Assembly: GCA_937927845.1 (NCBI GenBank)
Contig: CALFXE010000029.1
Coordinates: 1 to 19,530, forward strand
From: an uncultured Paludibacter sp.
GTDB taxonomy: Bacteria > Bacteroidota > Bacteroidia > Bacteroidales > Paludibacteraceae
DNA length: 19,530 nucleotides
Direction of reading: 5' to 3'
The notes beneath the pieces are model-generated. The model made no database searches, was not told the DNA's origin, and saw only the letters and a program-made list of their open reading frames with translations. The position numbers and the translations under genes are program-made. Numbering within the stretch: the first letter of the stretch is position 1; the number at the start of each line of letters is the position of its first letter. Shown here piece by piece: positions 6,302-14,504 of this stretch.

Positions 6302-8287
6302 TTACCTAAAATTCATTTTCACTACTTTAAATTCAGTTCTTCTGTTGATTTGGTTTGCTATTTCTTGTTCTGTGTGTGGTAGGGTTAAGATATATTCTTC
6401 ATTTAAAACTGTATCTACTGATAGAAACGGATGTTGGATGTTTAAAGATTCATCGACAATATATGGTTTTTCTTCGCCATAACCTACTGATATTAACCTA
6501 TTTGCATTTATTCCCGCATTAATTAAATAATCGACTACAGATTGAGCTCTTTTTTGGGATAATATCATATTAGCCTCATTATTACCTATATAATCTGTAT
6601 GGGCACTGACTTCGATAACTATGTAAGGGTTGTCATTTAGCATTTTCAGTAAATCCTGTAATCCTTTTTCCGACTCAAGTGTCAAATCCCATTTAGCAAA
6701 TTCAAAAAAGATATTGTTAAGCTGAACAGGTCGGAATGCTGCCGGTAAAACTAAATCGACAGTGTAGGTTTTGCTACCTTTTAAGCCGCGTGAAGATACA
6801 GATGCTTTGCTGTTTAGAAATCCTCGTGCCGTTCCCAACATCACACAATCCATATCTGAATCAATCTTAATACGATACGTACCGTCTTTACGTGTTATAA
6901 CTCTGGTGTTCTGTCCTGTATTGCTAATTAATCTCACCATTGCATCCGGAATAGGATTTAATTTATCATCCATTACTTTTCCCTGAACGATGACTTCTTT
7001 TTCAGGGAGTACAAACGACCAAATTGCATCAAATCCGCGTATCTGACCTCTGTTTGAAGAGAAAAAACCTTTTTCTTTATTGCCTTCGAAGGTAATACCA
7101 AAATCATCATAGTTTGAATTAACCGGCATTCCCATATTGAAGACCTCCCACTGAATTGAATCACCGGATTCTGTCCCAACCGCTTTGTAAATATCTAAAC
7201 CGCCTAAACCGGCATGACCATCAGACGAAAAGTATAGAATACCATCGGCACGAACATAAGGAAACATTTCATCGCCGGGCGTGTTTATTGTCGGACCAAG
7301 ATTTTCGATAAATTTACACTCGGTCCCTGATAAAGTACCTTTCCATATATCTTTACCACCCTGACCGTTAGGTGCATCCGATACAAAATATATTGTTTCG
7401 CCATCAGGTGCGATTGCAGGATGCGCAACAGAGATGGTGCTATCTTTAAAAAAGACTATCTTCTGAGGTGTAGTCCATTCTCCTCCTGTTCTTGAAGATG
7501 AATAAATTTCGACATTGGCATTAGCATCATTTTTCTGGGATGCTTTGGTAAAATACATTGTACGTCCATCCGGAGAAAATGCACAGCTTCCAATATCTGC
7601 ACTGCCTGCTATTTCATCAGAGAAAACAGGCTCAGGTTTACTCCATTTTTCGGAAGCATCTTTTTTTACAAAGAAAATATTACTGTTTGGTGAATTTGTT
7701 ACAAAATTATTAGCCGTACCTTTTTTTTGCTGAATATTATTGGCTGTGTAATAAAGTTGATCATAATCGGAATTCTGATAAGATGGACTGTAAACATATC
7801 TATTCCGTGCATAAAAGGTATTTTCTCTTTTGACCACATATGATGTCGGCTCTGCTTTCCAAACAGCAAACGATTGAGCACCTTTTATCCCATTTATAGC
7901 AACTACATTTGATGAATCATGCTTCAAATATAAATTGTAATTCTTTATTGCTTCGGAATACTTGGCATTGCGATGTTGAGCTTGAGCTAATTTCAAATAA
8001 ACTATACTATCCTGATACTTAGCTCTTACCGCTCTGGAATACATCATTTCGGCACGAGTATAATTTAATTTCCTCAGACATTCTGCCTGATTAAAAGCTA
8101 CTCTACCCCTGAGTTCGGCATCTTTATATGAAATTTTGGAATAAAGCTTAGAATAAAGTTCGGCAGCCGATGCATATTCACCGGCTTCAAACTTTTTATC
8201 TGCTGATGCTAAACGAGATTTAGCTCCACAACCGTACAGAAACAGTATGGATGATATGATTATGAATAATGCATATTTAAATCTCAT
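6302..8287 (-). CDS. PorE-like outer-membrane lipoprotein (TPR, PD40 propeller, carboxypeptidase-regulatory-like, OmpA C-terminal)
   Basis: This 661-aa protein starts with a lipoprotein signal whose lipobox is LYGC (C20). TPR-like helices span about 25-140, then a WD40/PD40 propeller spans about 165-430 with repeated blades (CAFSPDGRTMYFTK, AIAPDGETIYFVSD, YVRADGILYFSSDG). A carboxypeptidase-regulatory-like domain (about 432-515) and an OmpA C-terminal domain (about 522-661) follow. The OmpA domain has D565 in SAHTD and R580, the residues that usually hold peptidoglycan. This domain order matches PorE of the type IX secretion system, which is slightly longer (about 680 aa in Porphyromonas). 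Paralogues with the same order exist in Bacteroidota, so the PorE role is not certain. It starts 14 nt after the DUF1015 gene, probably in one operon. Confidence 0.85.
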   Translation of the reverse strand: MRFKYALFIIISSILFLYGCGAKSRLASADKKFEAGEYASAAELYSKLYSKISYKDAELRGRVAFNQAECLRKLNYTRAEMMYSRAVRAKYQDSIVYLKLAQAQHRNAKYSEAIKNYNLYLKHDSSNVVAINGIKGAQSFAVWKAEPTSYVVKRENTFYARNRYVYSPSYQNSDYDQLYYTANNIQQKKGTANNFVTNSPNSNIFFVKKDASEKWSKPEPVFSDEIAGSADIGSCAFSPDGRTMYFTKASQKNDANANVEIYSSSRTGGEWTTPQKIVFFKDSTISVAHPAIAPDGETIYFVSDAPNGQGGKDIWKGTLSGTECKFIENLGPTINTPGDEMFPYVRADGILYFSSDGHAGLGGLDIYKAVGTESGDSIQWEVFNMGMPVNSNYDDFGITFEGNKEKGFFSSNRGQIRGFDAIWSFVLPEKEVIVQGKVMDDKLNPIPDAMVRLISNTGQNTRVITRKDGTYRIKIDSDMDCVMLGTARGFLNSKASVSSRGLKGSKTYTVDLVLPAAFRPVQLNNIFFEFAKWDLTLESEKGLQDLLKMLNDNPYIVIEVSAHTDYIGNNEANMILSQKRAQSVVDYLINAGINANRLISVGYGEEKPYIVDESLNIQHPFLSVDTVLNEEYILTLPHTEQEIANQINRRTEFKVVKMNFR

Positions 8288-8301
8288 TCTTATAAATTTG
8301 T

Positions 8302-9549
8302 TTACTCTAAAGCATGAATAACAAGTCCGGAACGTAATTTAGGTTCAAACCATGTTGTTTTCGGAGGCATGATATTTCCTGTGTCGGCAATATCAATAAG
8401 CTGTTTCATCGATACAGGATATAAAGCCAAAGCAACACGCATTTCACCACTATCGACTCTGTCTTGAAGTTCTTGCAAACCACGTATACCACCTACGAAA
8501 TCTATACGCTTATCAGTTCTTAAATCCTTAATGCCAAGAATTTCATCTAAAATTAAATTAGAAGAAATAGTAACATCTAATACTCCTATAGGATCATTGT
8601 CGTTATAAGTTCCCGGTTTCGCCGTTAAATCATACCAAATTCCTGAAAGATATAACGAGAAATTATGTAATTTATTTGGTTTGTAAATTTCCGTACCTAC
8701 TTTTTTCACCTCAAAGTTTTTCGACAATGCATTTAAAAACTCTTCATCGGTAAGATTATTCAAATCTTTTACAACCCTGTTGTAGTCAATAATTGTAAGT
8801 TGATTATCTGGAAAACAAACAGCCATGAAGTAATTATACTCCTCATTTCCTGTATGATTAGGATTTTGAAGGCGTTTTTCATTACCAACTAAAGCTGCGG
8901 CTGCACTTCTATGATGACCATCAGCAATATACAATGCAGGAATTTCAGCAAATATCTCGGTAATTCTTTTAATAGTATCTACATTATCAATTACCCAAAA
9001 ATGATGTCCGAAACCATCGCCCTGAGCTACAAAATCATACTCAGGCTTATTTTTTATAATACTGCTAATTATATCATCTAATTCCTGCTGATGAGGATAA
9101 GCAAAGAAAACAGGTTCTATATTGGCATTATTGATTCTCACATGCTTCATCCTGTCCTCTTCTTTATCTTTTCTGGTTAACTCATGTTTTTTAATCCTTG
9201 CCTCCATGTAATCTTCTACATACGCACAAACGACTAAACCATATTGTGTTTTACCATTCATTGTTTGAGCATAAACATAATACTTTTCGGTTTCATCTTG
9301 AAGTAACCATCCGTTTTTCTTGAATTGATTAAAATTTTCAACTGCCTTCAAATACACTTTTTCTTCATGTTCATCAGTGCCGGGTTCAAAATCAATTTCA
9401 GGCTTAATGATATGATATAAAGACATTGGATTGCCCTCTGCTTCAACTCTTGCCTCTTCTGAATTTAGCACATCATACGGACGTGATGCTACCTTTTCTA
9501 CAATATTTTTTGGTGGACGAATACCTTTGAACGGTTTAATTGTTGCCAT
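8302..9549 (-). CDS. DUF1015 family protein
   Basis: From the ATG at 9549 this is a 415-aa cytoplasmic protein of the DUF1015 family (PF06245), whose biochemical function is not established. Family hallmarks are the N-terminal IKPFKGIRP, the RPYDVL segment, the HELTRKDKEEDRMKH motif near 122-136, the ADGHHRSAAA motif near 209-218, and the C-terminal DFVGGIRG segment. I rejected the longer frame from 9582 because it reads through the terminator hairpin. The gene sits only 12 nt after that hairpin and 14 nt before the PorE-like gene. It has no clear promoter of its own, which suggests read-through from the ribosomal operon or an undetected promoter. Confidence 0.92.
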   Translation of the reverse strand: MATIKPFKGIRPPKNIVEKVASRPYDVLNSEEARVEAEGNPMSLYHIIKPEIDFEPGTDEHEEKVYLKAVENFNQFKKNGWLLQDETEKYYVYAQTMNGKTQYGLVVCAYVEDYMEARIKKHELTRKDKEEDRMKHVRINNANIEPVFFAYPHQQELDDIISSIIKNKPEYDFVAQGDGFGHHFWVIDNVDTIKRITEIFAEIPALYIADGHHRSAAAALVGNEKRLQNPNHTGNEEYNYFMAVCFPDNQLTIIDYNRVVKDLNNLTDEEFLNALSKNFEVKKVGTEIYKPNKLHNFSLYLSGIWYDLTAKPGTYNDNDPIGVLDVTISSNLILDEILGIKDLRTDKRIDFVGGIRGLQELQDRVDSGEMRVALALYPVSMKQLIDIADTGNIMPPKTTWFEPKLRSGLVIHALE

Positions 9550-9561
9550 ATGTTTTGTTTT

Positions 9562-9604
9562 AAAAAAACCGATACCCACCAAATAATTGGGGCATCGGTT
9601 TTTT
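9562..9604 (-). terminator. Strong hairpin terminator of the rpsF-rpsR-rplI operon
   Basis: Arms at 9569-9577 and 9590-9598 pair with one G-U wobble on the minus strand, and the stem is extended by seven A/T pairs. On the minus strand it ends in seven Ts. It lies 22 nt after the rplI stop and 12 nt before the DUF1015 ATG. It would also fold on the plus strand. Confidence 0.85.
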
Positions 9605-9626
9605 GTCGATTTTGAATTGACTGAAT

Positions 9627-10070
9627 CTATTCTGAAACTACTTCAAATGCAACTTCAACAGTTACTTCTTTATGTAGTTTTAATGTTGCTTTATAGGAAC
9701 CTATTTCTTTTACAGGTTCTTTGATTACAATAACCTTACGATCGACAGTAAATCCTGCTTTTTCGAAAGCATCAGCAATTTGAATAGGACCAACTGCTCC
9801 GAAAATCTTACCGGTAGTGCTTGTTTTTGCACCTACTGATAATGTTATATCTTTCACTTTATCAGCTAATTCAACAGCTTCGTTTTTGATTCTCTCAAGT
9901 TTATGTGCACGTTGTTTCAAGTCTTCAGCCAGCATTTTCTTTGCTGATTCAGTAGCTAAAACTGCTTTCTTCTGAGGAATCAGATAGTTACGTCCATAAC
10001 CATCTTTTACTTTTACAACATCTCCTTTATAACCTAAGTTTATTACGTCTTCTTTTAATATTACTTCCAT
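9627..10070 (-). CDS. rplI: 50S ribosomal protein L9
   Basis: This is a 147-aa L9 protein with the usual two-domain layout. The N-terminal domain (MEVILKEDVINLGYKGDVVKV, then KDGYGRNYLIPQKKA) binds 23S rRNA. A long charged connecting helix (about 42-75) leads to the C-terminal domain with TGKIFGAVGP. It is the last gene of the rpsF-rpsR-rplI operon, 20 nt after rpsR. A full AGGAGG Shine-Dalgarno sequence lies 7 nt before the ATG, which is unusual in Bacteroidota, where most genes lack one. Confidence 0.97.
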   Translation of the reverse strand: MEVILKEDVINLGYKGDVVKVKDGYGRNYLIPQKKAVLATESAKKMLAEDLKQRAHKLERIKNEAVELADKVKDITLSVGAKTSTTGKIFGAVGPIQIADAFEKAGFTVDRKVIVIKEPVKEIGSYKATLKLHKEVTVEVAFEVVSE

Positions 10071-10077
10071 ATTATTT

Positions 10078-10083
10078 CCTCCT
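10078..10083 (-). promoter_or_regulatory. Full Shine-Dalgarno sequence of rplI
   Basis: The minus strand reads AGGAGG, 7 nt before the rplI ATG. The spacing and sequence are canonical and stand out against the SD-less genes around it. Confidence 0.75.
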
Positions 10084-10090
10084 CTTTAGA

Positions 10091-10360
10091 TTATTTCAAC
10101 ATATCGGTTACGTAAGGAAGTAAAGCTAAATGACGAGCTCTCTTCACTGCCTGAGCTACCTGACGTTGGAACTTTAATGAAGTACCTGTCAGGCGACGAG
10201 GCAAAATTTTACCTTGTTCATTTAAAAATTTCTTCAAAAATTCAGGATCTTTATAATCAATATATTTGATTCCGCTCTTTTTGAAACGACAATATTTCTT
10301 TCTTGAAAGATCCACTGTTGGTGGTGTTAAATATCTTATATCTCCTTGATTTGATGCCAT
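10091..10360 (-). CDS. rpsR: 30S ribosomal protein S18
   Basis: This is an 89-aa S18 protein with the conserved KKYCRFKK segment near 21-28, the IDYKDPEFLKKFLNEQGKI segment, and the C-terminal RRLTGTSLKFQRQVAQAVKRARHLALLPY region (given here by its ends: RRLTGTSLK to ALLPY). S18 binds S6 on the platform of the small subunit. It starts 3 nt after the rpsF stop codon and is followed by rplI. An AGGAGA Shine-Dalgarno-like sequence at 10374-10369, inside the end of rpsF, lies 8 nt before the ATG. Confidence 0.97.
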   Translation of the reverse strand: MASNQGDIRYLTPPTVDLSRKKYCRFKKSGIKYIDYKDPEFLKKFLNEQGKILPRRLTGTSLKFQRQVAQAVKRARHLALLPYVTDMLK

Positions 10361-10363
10361 GTC

Positions 10364-10711
10364 TTAGTTCTCCTTTTCTTTAGATTTAATACCTTTTCTT
10401 TTTTCCGCATATTCATATGCATACTTGTCTAAACGGAAAGTCAAGAATCTTAACACTCTCTCATCACGACGATAATTCGTTTCTAATGTTTCAATTACAG
10501 TTGGTTCTGCATCGAATTGCAACAAAGAATAAAATCCTGTCGATTTTTTCTGAATGGGATAAGCTAACTTACGTAGCCCCCAGTTTTCTTCATTTGTGAT
10601 AGTCGCACCGCTCTCTGTTAAGAGGGTTTTGAACTTTTCTACCGCTTCCTTCATCTGTGCATCAGACAAAACGGGAGTTAAAATGAAAACGGTTTCATAA
10701 TGGTTTAACAT
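10364..10711 (-). CDS. rpsF: 30S ribosomal protein S6
   Basis: This is a 115-aa S6 protein starting MLNHYETVFILTPVLSD, with the typical WGLRKLAYPIQKKSTGFY core and the RRDERVLRFLTFRLDKYA segment. It binds 16S rRNA as a dimer with S18, encoded by the next gene 3 nt away. It is the first gene of the rpsF-rpsR-rplI operon and has a TATATTTG -7 box about 57 nt upstream. I could not recognise the known S6:S18-binding leader RNA motif in the short leader, although a small CGCTTT hairpin is present there. Confidence 0.97.
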   Translation of the reverse strand: MLNHYETVFILTPVLSDAQMKEAVEKFKTLLTESGATITNEENWGLRKLAYPIQKKSTGFYSLLQFDAEPTVIETLETNYRRDERVLRFLTFRLDKYAYEYAEKRKGIKSKEKEN

Positions 10712-10750
10712 ACTGTTTACTAACTTTTTAAAAATAATTATTATACTATT

Positions 10751-10763
10751 CGCTTTAAAAGCG
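10751..10763. repeat. Short inverted repeat in the rpsF leader
   Basis: CGCTTTAAAAGCG on the plus strand is a near-perfect 6-bp hairpin with a one-base centre. It lies between the rpsF -7 box and the rpsF ATG, close to the expected transcription start. It could be a leader hairpin or chance. Confidence 0.35.
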
Positions 10764-10767
10764 GGTG

Positions 10768-10775
10768 CAAATATA
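10768..10775 (-). promoter_or_regulatory. -7 box of the rpsF operon promoter
   Basis: The minus strand reads TATATTTG followed by CACCC, a context common in Bacteroidota promoters. It lies 57 nt before the rpsF ATG. No clear TTG is seen at 19-21 nt upstream. Confidence 0.55.
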
Positions 10776-10786
10776 GTAATAATTAT

Positions 10787-11224
10787 TTAATAATACTTCA
10801 TCTCGACCTCAATTTTTAGATTTTGACCTTCTTCTAACTTAAATTTAAAACTATTAAAACCGGGTTTAAATATCCCTTTGTGTTTATAACCACCAAAGCC
10901 AAAACCTTCTTTAGGAAAGCCGATTTTAGTATAATTCATCTTTTTGTCCATATTGACATCATCTAAAACAGTTAAGCCATATTCCCCCGCTTTTAACTCC
11001 ACAGAAAGTTCAAATTCTTCGTCAATTTTATCTTTTGCATATATCTTATACCAGCAAGGATCTTCATGTTTGAAACCTTCTTCGCTATTAAACAGTGTAA
11101 CACATAGCTGTCCTTCCGACTTCTTTAGATTGTGTATTTTTATCTCTAAAGTCTGTGCAAATCCTGTAACAAAAAACATATTTGCCGACAAAACCAAACC
11201 AATATATTTGAACAAGTTAACCAT
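10787..11224 (-). CDS. DUF2141 exported protein
   Basis: This is a 145-aa protein with an N-terminal signal peptide (about 1-23, ending VTGFA-Q). The mature part has the DUF2141 pattern (PF09912): GQLCVTLFNSEEGF, the LKAGEYGLTVLDDVN strand with the calcium-loop-like DVNMDKKMNY, and GFPKEGFGF. The family has a beta-sandwich look and is periplasmic or outer-membrane associated; its function is not known. It starts 9 nt after the LolA-like gene, so it is very likely the last gene of the barrel/RND/LolA-like operon. Confidence 0.85.
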   Translation of the reverse strand: MVNLFKYIGLVLSANMFFVTGFAQTLEIKIHNLKKSEGQLCVTLFNSEEGFKHEDPCWYKIYAKDKIDEEFELSVELKAGEYGLTVLDDVNMDKKMNYTKIGFPKEGFGFGGYKHKGIFKPGFNSFKFKLEEGQNLKIEVEMKYY

Positions 11225-11233
11225 TTAAATAAA

Positions 11234-12007
11234 TTAATTTTCGATTGCTGAAGGAGAAAAAGTTGCTTCCGGCAGTTTTGATCCGAGTTGGAATTTATCT
11301 ACTATCATCTCTGATTTACGTCCGTTTTGTACGTTTTGCATAACCATTTTGTGAGCAAAGTTTTTCCCGTTACTTTGCTTCCTGTAATCGGAAATCAACT
11401 GTTTTCTCTGCTGATTGTCTGATGCATCATAATATTCAATCTTATAGCAGAAACTTGTCTCCTTATCAATATAGCTTACTCTTTTAGCAAAACCATTTTC
11501 CTGACGAACTTTGTCATCTTTTGCTTTTGCTTCAATAACCCAACATTTTTTATCATTAAATGTATCTTCTTTTAGTAATTTATAGTTATAATCATTCAAA
11601 TTAGGTTTGCTCATATCGGCATTAGTGAACTCAGACCCCATAAAGTTCTTACTTTTTTCTGTACTTACTATTCTTCTTACCTTTCGTAATGCAGGCATAT
11701 AAATCCACTGACTATCCTCCTGATCTTCATAATCATAGACTAATAATGTCGTTCCCTTGACATCAGCAGGTGCAAGAAATTTAATTATCATCTTCGAACA
11801 ATCACTAAACCTGCGAGAAGCAGTAGATATTTGCCGCACTCTGACATTACCTTTTCCATCATGAATATTAATGGTCGAAATCATTTCCATATCCGTTACT
11901 TCAATAGCATCCATAGCCTTTTTGGATATTTCTCTCGCATCTTGTGCTGATACTTGAAAGTTGGCAATCAGCAACATCACACTGAATATTACAATTATTT
12001 GTTTCAT
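11234..12007 (-). CDS. LolA-like periplasmic protein (outer membrane lipoprotein-sorting family)
   Basis: This is a 257-aa protein with a signal peptide (about 1-21, ending QVSAQ) and the fold-defining pattern of the LolA-like family often annotated as outer membrane lipoprotein-sorting protein (PF17131). Visible segments are KMIIKFLAPADVKGTTLLVY near 72-91, the SQWIYMPALRKVRRI segment near 103-117, and MGSEFTNADM near 128-137. These proteins have an open half-barrel that can hold a lipid or acyl chain and are repeatedly found beside MMPL-type RND permeases. It lies 30 nt after the RND gene and 9 nt before DUF2141. It probably shuttles a hydrophobic substrate across the periplasm; this is inferred from family and context. 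It is not the housekeeping LolA. Confidence 0.88.
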   Translation of the reverse strand: MKQIIVIFSVMLLIANFQVSAQDAREISKKAMDAIEVTDMEMISTINIHDGKGNVRVRQISTASRRFSDCSKMIIKFLAPADVKGTTLLVYDYEDQEDSQWIYMPALRKVRRIVSTEKSKNFMGSEFTNADMSKPNLNDYNYKLLKEDTFNDKKCWVIEAKAKDDKVRQENGFAKRVSYIDKETSFCYKIEYYDASDNQQRKQLISDYRKQSNGKNFAHKMVMQNVQNGRKSEMIVDKFQLGSKLPEATFSPSAIEN

Positions 12008-12037
12008 ATATACTTTATTTTTAATTATTAATAATCT

Positions 12038-14311
12038 TTATTTTCTCTCCAAAAATTTAGGTTTAAGAATAAGGGCAAATGCCGGAATGAACACTAAAGC
12101 GCATATCAAACAGAGAAATAATGAGATGATAATAAGGAAAGCAAACGAATGAATAATTGGAAATGCCGAAGTAAATGCTACAGCAAAACCGACCATTACT
12201 GAGAATGCATTAATCGTAATCCCTCTTCCTATCGTGGTTAGCGTGTTTTTAATACTATCAACATAATTATTTCCGGCAGCTAACTCCCATTTTATCCTCC
12301 AAAATACGTGTATAGTAAAATCTACTCCTAAACCTATCGATATTGATGATAATAATGCAGTTACGATATTAAGTTCCATTCCCAACCATCCCATCAGACC
12401 AAAGGTACAAAAGACTGCAAAAGCTAATGGTAAACTTCCAATCAATCCTGCAACCAAACTTCTGAAGATAATTGATAACAATATAATTATAGCTACGAAT
12501 GCAAACAACAAGGAGTAATACTGACCTGTTAAAATAGACTGACTCATTGCAATTTCCACAAGAGGATAACCTCCTGCAACATAATGAAATTCGGCATCCT
12601 CTCCAGTAATTTCATCAAGCTTTTTAATTACATCCTCAACATCTGAAATACTCTTTGCCGTGAATTGTACAGTCATCAAAGTTTTAGTATAATCAAAATC
12701 CACAAATCTTTCAACATCTTCAGGGTCGCTACTCATGGTATAAAGTTCGAGATATTGTGCAATTGCTTCTCTATTATCAGGAATCTGATCAAAATAAACA
12801 CTATTGGAGTCGTTTAATGCTTTACTGATTTCTTTTACTATCGTTGCCAACGAAGCCACAGAACCGACATTAGGAAGTTCTTTTAATCCTTCTTCGCACT
12901 CAATAAGTTTATTCATCAACTTCGGTTCTTTCACATCTCCTTCGAACATTACATTGAGCATTTTGCTACCACCAAAATCTTTGTCAACAACTTGAATGCC
13001 CTTATTAAATGGGTGATCATCAGGCATAACGCCATTCCAATCGGGTGCCACCTTGAAATAAAACAATCCGGATGTACAAATAATAAATAAGGTAATAAAA
13101 ATACCGAAAACCCATTTAGGATGTTTTGTAACTAAATTGCCAACTCCCTTAGTTAGAGGCAGAAAGAAATCTTTCGACTCACCATTTTCTTTTTTAAATG
13201 GCTTACCCTTCTTCATAAACGACATCACGGAAGGGATAAAAAACAAACTGACAATAAGTGCAAAACCTATCCCTATACTCGTTACAACACCCATTTGCTG
13301 AGCAGGTAATAATATATGAGTTACCAATCCTAAAACACCTACTATAGTTGTCAAACCACAAAAAAGCACAGGTTTAGTTAGATATTTAACCGAATGATCC
13401 ACAATCTTATACATACTCAACTGTGGTTGATTGGCATTCAAATCCTGGTATCTTGCAATAAAATAAACACCATAATTATTCGCAATAGCAATCATCATAA
13501 TAGGTATAAGTACTCCTATCAATCCTAATTCCCAGCCAAGCAGAGGAATCAGCCCTATACACACAATTATAGAAAATACAACAACAGAAAAAGGTAACAG
13601 TACGGCTTTCAACTCTTTAAACGAAAACCACAGCATCAGGAACATTAAAAGTAATCCAATGGGCAGAATAACAAATAAATCTTGTGCAATCTTCTTCTCA
13701 GCATCATCGCGTAAATAAGGCTGTCCGGTTACATATACTTCCTCCGGACCGGGATTATTCTCAAGAACTTGATTAACAAACGACATAAGCTCAGCATCCT
13801 TAGCCGTTTTATTCGAACTGAGAATTATCAATGCGTTTTTAAAATCTTCTGAAACGACTAAGCCATAGACCAATTTATTGGATCTAATTTCATTCTTCAA
13901 ACTATCTCTCTCATTTTCAGTCTGTGGTATCCTGCTAATAACAGGATCAACAATCATAACTCCATCCTCTGAACGAATATTCTTTGCATGAAACAGAGAA
14001 AAAACATTACTAAACCTGCTATCATTTGCAAAATCATCAGCAATTCTTTCAATTCTACTTAATGTATTTTCTTCCAGAACATCCTCATTTTCAATAACAA
14101 TCAATAAAGGTTCTTCATAGCCAAACACTTCATTGATTATTTTAGATTGCTGCCGTGCAGGCATATCCTCCGGCATATAAGACTCAAGGTCAGAATTAAT
14201 TTTCAGTTTGAATAACCACAAAGCCGAAATCAACACAGCTAATATAGTTACACCTATTATCAACCAACGATACCTAATCGTAAAAAGATTTGTTTTAATT
14301 TTTCTTATCAT
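12038..14311 (-). CDS. RND/MMPL-family transporter permease
   Basis: This 757-aa inner-membrane protein has the two-fold RND layout. TM1 (about 16-34) is followed by a periplasmic domain (about 36-205), five TM helices to about 362, then TM7 (about 399-418), a second periplasmic domain, and five TM helices to the end. The final helical block includes LNIVTALLSSISIGLGVDFT, with the membrane acidic residue of the MMPL/SSD-like group. It is about 250-300 residues shorter than AcrB-type pumps and has no adjacent membrane-fusion protein, so it belongs to the MMPL/HpnN-like lipid or hydrophobe exporters. The neighbouring LolA-like gene is the usual partner. Substrate unknown. The short open frame extending upstream of its ATG is part of the palindromic element. 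Confidence 0.92.
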   Translation of the reverse strand: MIRKIKTNLFTIRYRWLIIGVTILAVLISALWLFKLKINSDLESYMPEDMPARQQSKIINEVFGYEEPLLIVIENEDVLEENTLSRIERIADDFANDSRFSNVFSLFHAKNIRSEDGVMIVDPVISRIPQTENERDSLKNEIRSNKLVYGLVVSEDFKNALIILSSNKTAKDAELMSFVNQVLENNPGPEEVYVTGQPYLRDDAEKKIAQDLFVILPIGLLLMFLMLWFSFKELKAVLLPFSVVVFSIIVCIGLIPLLGWELGLIGVLIPIMMIAIANNYGVYFIARYQDLNANQPQLSMYKIVDHSVKYLTKPVLFCGLTTIVGVLGLVTHILLPAQQMGVVTSIGIGFALIVSLFFIPSVMSFMKKGKPFKKENGESKDFFLPLTKGVGNLVTKHPKWVFGIFITLFIICTSGLFYFKVAPDWNGVMPDDHPFNKGIQVVDKDFGGSKMLNVMFEGDVKEPKLMNKLIECEEGLKELPNVGSVASLATIVKEISKALNDSNSVYFDQIPDNREAIAQYLELYTMSSDPEDVERFVDFDYTKTLMTVQFTAKSISDVEDVIKKLDEITGEDAEFHYVAGGYPLVEIAMSQSILTGQYYSLLFAFVAIIILLSIIFRSLVAGLIGSLPLAFAVFCTFGLMGWLGMELNIVTALLSSISIGLGVDFTIHVFWRIKWELAAGNNYVDSIKNTLTTIGRGITINAFSVMVGFAVAFTSAFPIIHSFAFLIIISLFLCLICALVFIPAFALILKPKFLERK

Positions 14312-14338
14312 ATTTAATCAATTTATTGATACTGCTTT

Positions 14339-14504
14339 TCAAAATGCAAAACTTTAACTTCTCTTTAAGGCGTTTCAGAAATGGATAAAATGCAAGGCGC
14401 TGAGGATGAGGGTGAGGGAGCATACTGAAGTATGTGACCGAAACCGAACTCCGAAAGCAACGTAGCAGTTTGCCATTTATGGAATGCCTTACATCAAAAT
14501 GCAA
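14339..14504. repeat. Flanking direct repeats (tcaaaatgcaa) around the palindromic element
   Basis: The exact 11-mer occurs at 14339-14349 and 14494-14504, and the similarity continues weakly (ctttaacttctc versus ctttcatctc). The right copy contains the barrel gene stop codon. This resembles an aged target duplication, although the longer similarity is imperfect. Confidence 0.55.
14366..14491. mobile_element. 126-bp near-symmetric palindromic interspersed element (MITE/REP-like candidate)
   Basis: The ends match as inverted repeats: 14366-14384 against the reverse complement of 14473-14491 agrees at 16 of 19 positions. The exact centre is a perfect hairpin (CATACT-GA-AGTATG, 14421-14434). 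Between them, triplicated hexamers (gaggat gagggt gaggga) face the related cgaaac cgaact ccgaaag on the other arm. The segment is visibly richer in GC than its flanks and contains no plausible gene. It lies between the barrel gene and the RND gene. It looks like a small non-autonomous repeat; I cannot confirm copies elsewhere. Confidence 0.65.

Noticed and set aside
10712..10767. S6:S18-binding leader RNA upstream of rpsF
   Set aside because: The leader has a small CGCTTT hairpin, but I could not find the characteristic bulged-CCG arrangement, so I do not call the motif.
14295..14504. Minus-strand open frame of 69 codons between the barrel and RND genes
   Set aside because: It lies almost wholly in the palindromic element, overlaps the ends of both neighbouring genes, and its translation has no protein-like pattern.
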